DNA from: Bacteroidales bacterium
Lineage (GTDB): Bacteria > Bacteroidota > Bacteroidia > Bacteroidales > UBA932
Assembly (NCBI GenBank): GCA_020026275.1
Contig: JAHHQQ010000001.1
Location: 124,001-188,000, forward strand
Length of the DNA: 64,000 bases
Reading direction: 5' to 3'
Shown piece after piece: positions 63,733-64,000 of this stretch; position 1 is the stretch's first letter; every line of letters begins with the position of its first letter. The translations under genes and the position numbers were made by a program. The notes under the pieces were generated by a model. The model searched no databases. It saw only the letters and a program-made list of their open reading frames with translations, and was not told where the DNA came from.

Positions 63733-64000
63733 CTATTTTCTTCTGCCGACAACAAAATTGGTCAGGCTGGCAAGATAGTCCCGATCCTTTCCTGACGGCA
63801 TCTCCGACAAGGCATCGTTGGCCTGCGCCACCAATTCTTCCAATCGTTGTTCTGCATATTCTATTCCATTATATTTTTGTACGAAAGATACGATTTCCTG
63901 CTGATACTCAGGATGTTCTGAGATATCCACCAACTTCTTCCGGATTTCTTTCTCTTCCTCAGGACTGGCCTTGGCAAAAGCCCCCAATAATGGTAGAGTG
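63733..64000 (-). CDS. Polyprenyl synthetase, C-terminal end only (cut by window edge)
   Basis: The frame is open to base 64000 and reads TLPLLGAFAKASPEEE, helices, AEQRLEELVAQANDAL and LASLTNFVVGRRK at the stop. This is the C-terminal part of long-chain trans-prenyl diphosphate synthases (octaprenyl/solanesyl type). The catalytic DDxxD motifs lie outside the window. Three bases separate its stop from the holB start. Confidence 0.85.
   Translation of the reverse strand, partial: TLPLLGAFAKASPEEEKEIRKKLVDISEHPEYQQEIVSFVQKYNGIEYAEQRLEELVAQANDALSEMPSGKDRDYLASLTNFVVGRRK

Noticed and set aside
1..64000. Search by eye for tRNA, rRNA, tmRNA, insertion sequences, integrases and anti-phage defence genes.
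   Set aside because: No cloverleaf with CCA-type ends, no transposase or integrase motifs and no known defence-family proteins were seen; a covariance scan could still find a small RNA missed here.

Overview
The window is chromosomal DNA of a Bacteroidota member, most likely order Bacteroidales. The evidence is the Bacteroidetes -7 promoter element TAnnTTTG upstream of many genes, the near absence of Shine-Dalgarno sequences, and the families present: FimB/Mfa-type fimbrillins, DUF3575, DUF5119, BACON and DUF5689 lipoproteins, Oar-like TonB-dependent receptors, GldH beside RicT, and TGS-uridine kinase fusions. I see no rRNA, tRNA, insertion sequence, phage gene or CRISPR array.

Layout. 1-7900: the C-terminal part of UvrA, then two paralogous TGS/uridine-kinase-like nucleoside kinases that flank a minus-strand pair (polyprenyl synthetase and a U32 peptidase/tRNA hydroxylation-type protein). 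8078-22960: one fimbrial operon with a clear promoter, a DUF3575 protein, a DUF5119 lipoprotein, five fimbrillin-like lipoproteins and two very large lipoproteins with repeated FISUMP-like modules (candidate tip adhesins), closed by a strong terminator. 23049-34729: housekeeping genes (RsgA, MATE exporter, organophosphate-type MFS transporter, S41 protease, RdgB, RecO, RNase R, GpmI). 34835-39268: a compact mannose module: GH92 alpha-mannosidase, ROK sugar kinase, mannose-6-phosphate isomerase. 39400-41481: M3 oligopeptidase. 41605-55218 (minus strand): the most interesting accessory region, with two TonB-dependent receptors, three lipoproteins carrying OB-fold/DUF5689 (two of them also BACON), a BACON-fused DRGH nuclease lipoprotein, a secreted endonuclease/exonuclease/phosphatase protein, and a decayed domain remnant. 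I read it as a candidate SusD-less nucleic-acid scavenging locus. 55379-56981: metK behind what looks like a SAM-II riboswitch. 57055-64000: SmpB, a shortened MiaA homologue, and a minus-strand cluster polyprenyl synthetase (partial)-HolB-RicT-GldH-TrmB-DUF1080.

How the parts could work together. The fimbrial operon encodes subunits exported as lipoproteins and assembled at the outer membrane. The mannose trio would hydrolyse mannosides in the periplasm or at the surface, phosphorylate the sugar and feed fructose-6-phosphate to glycolysis. In the nuclease locus, surface OB-fold lipoproteins could bind nucleic acid, the two exported nucleases could cut it, and the two receptors could import fragments. 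These are inferences from family membership and gene order; no searches were run.
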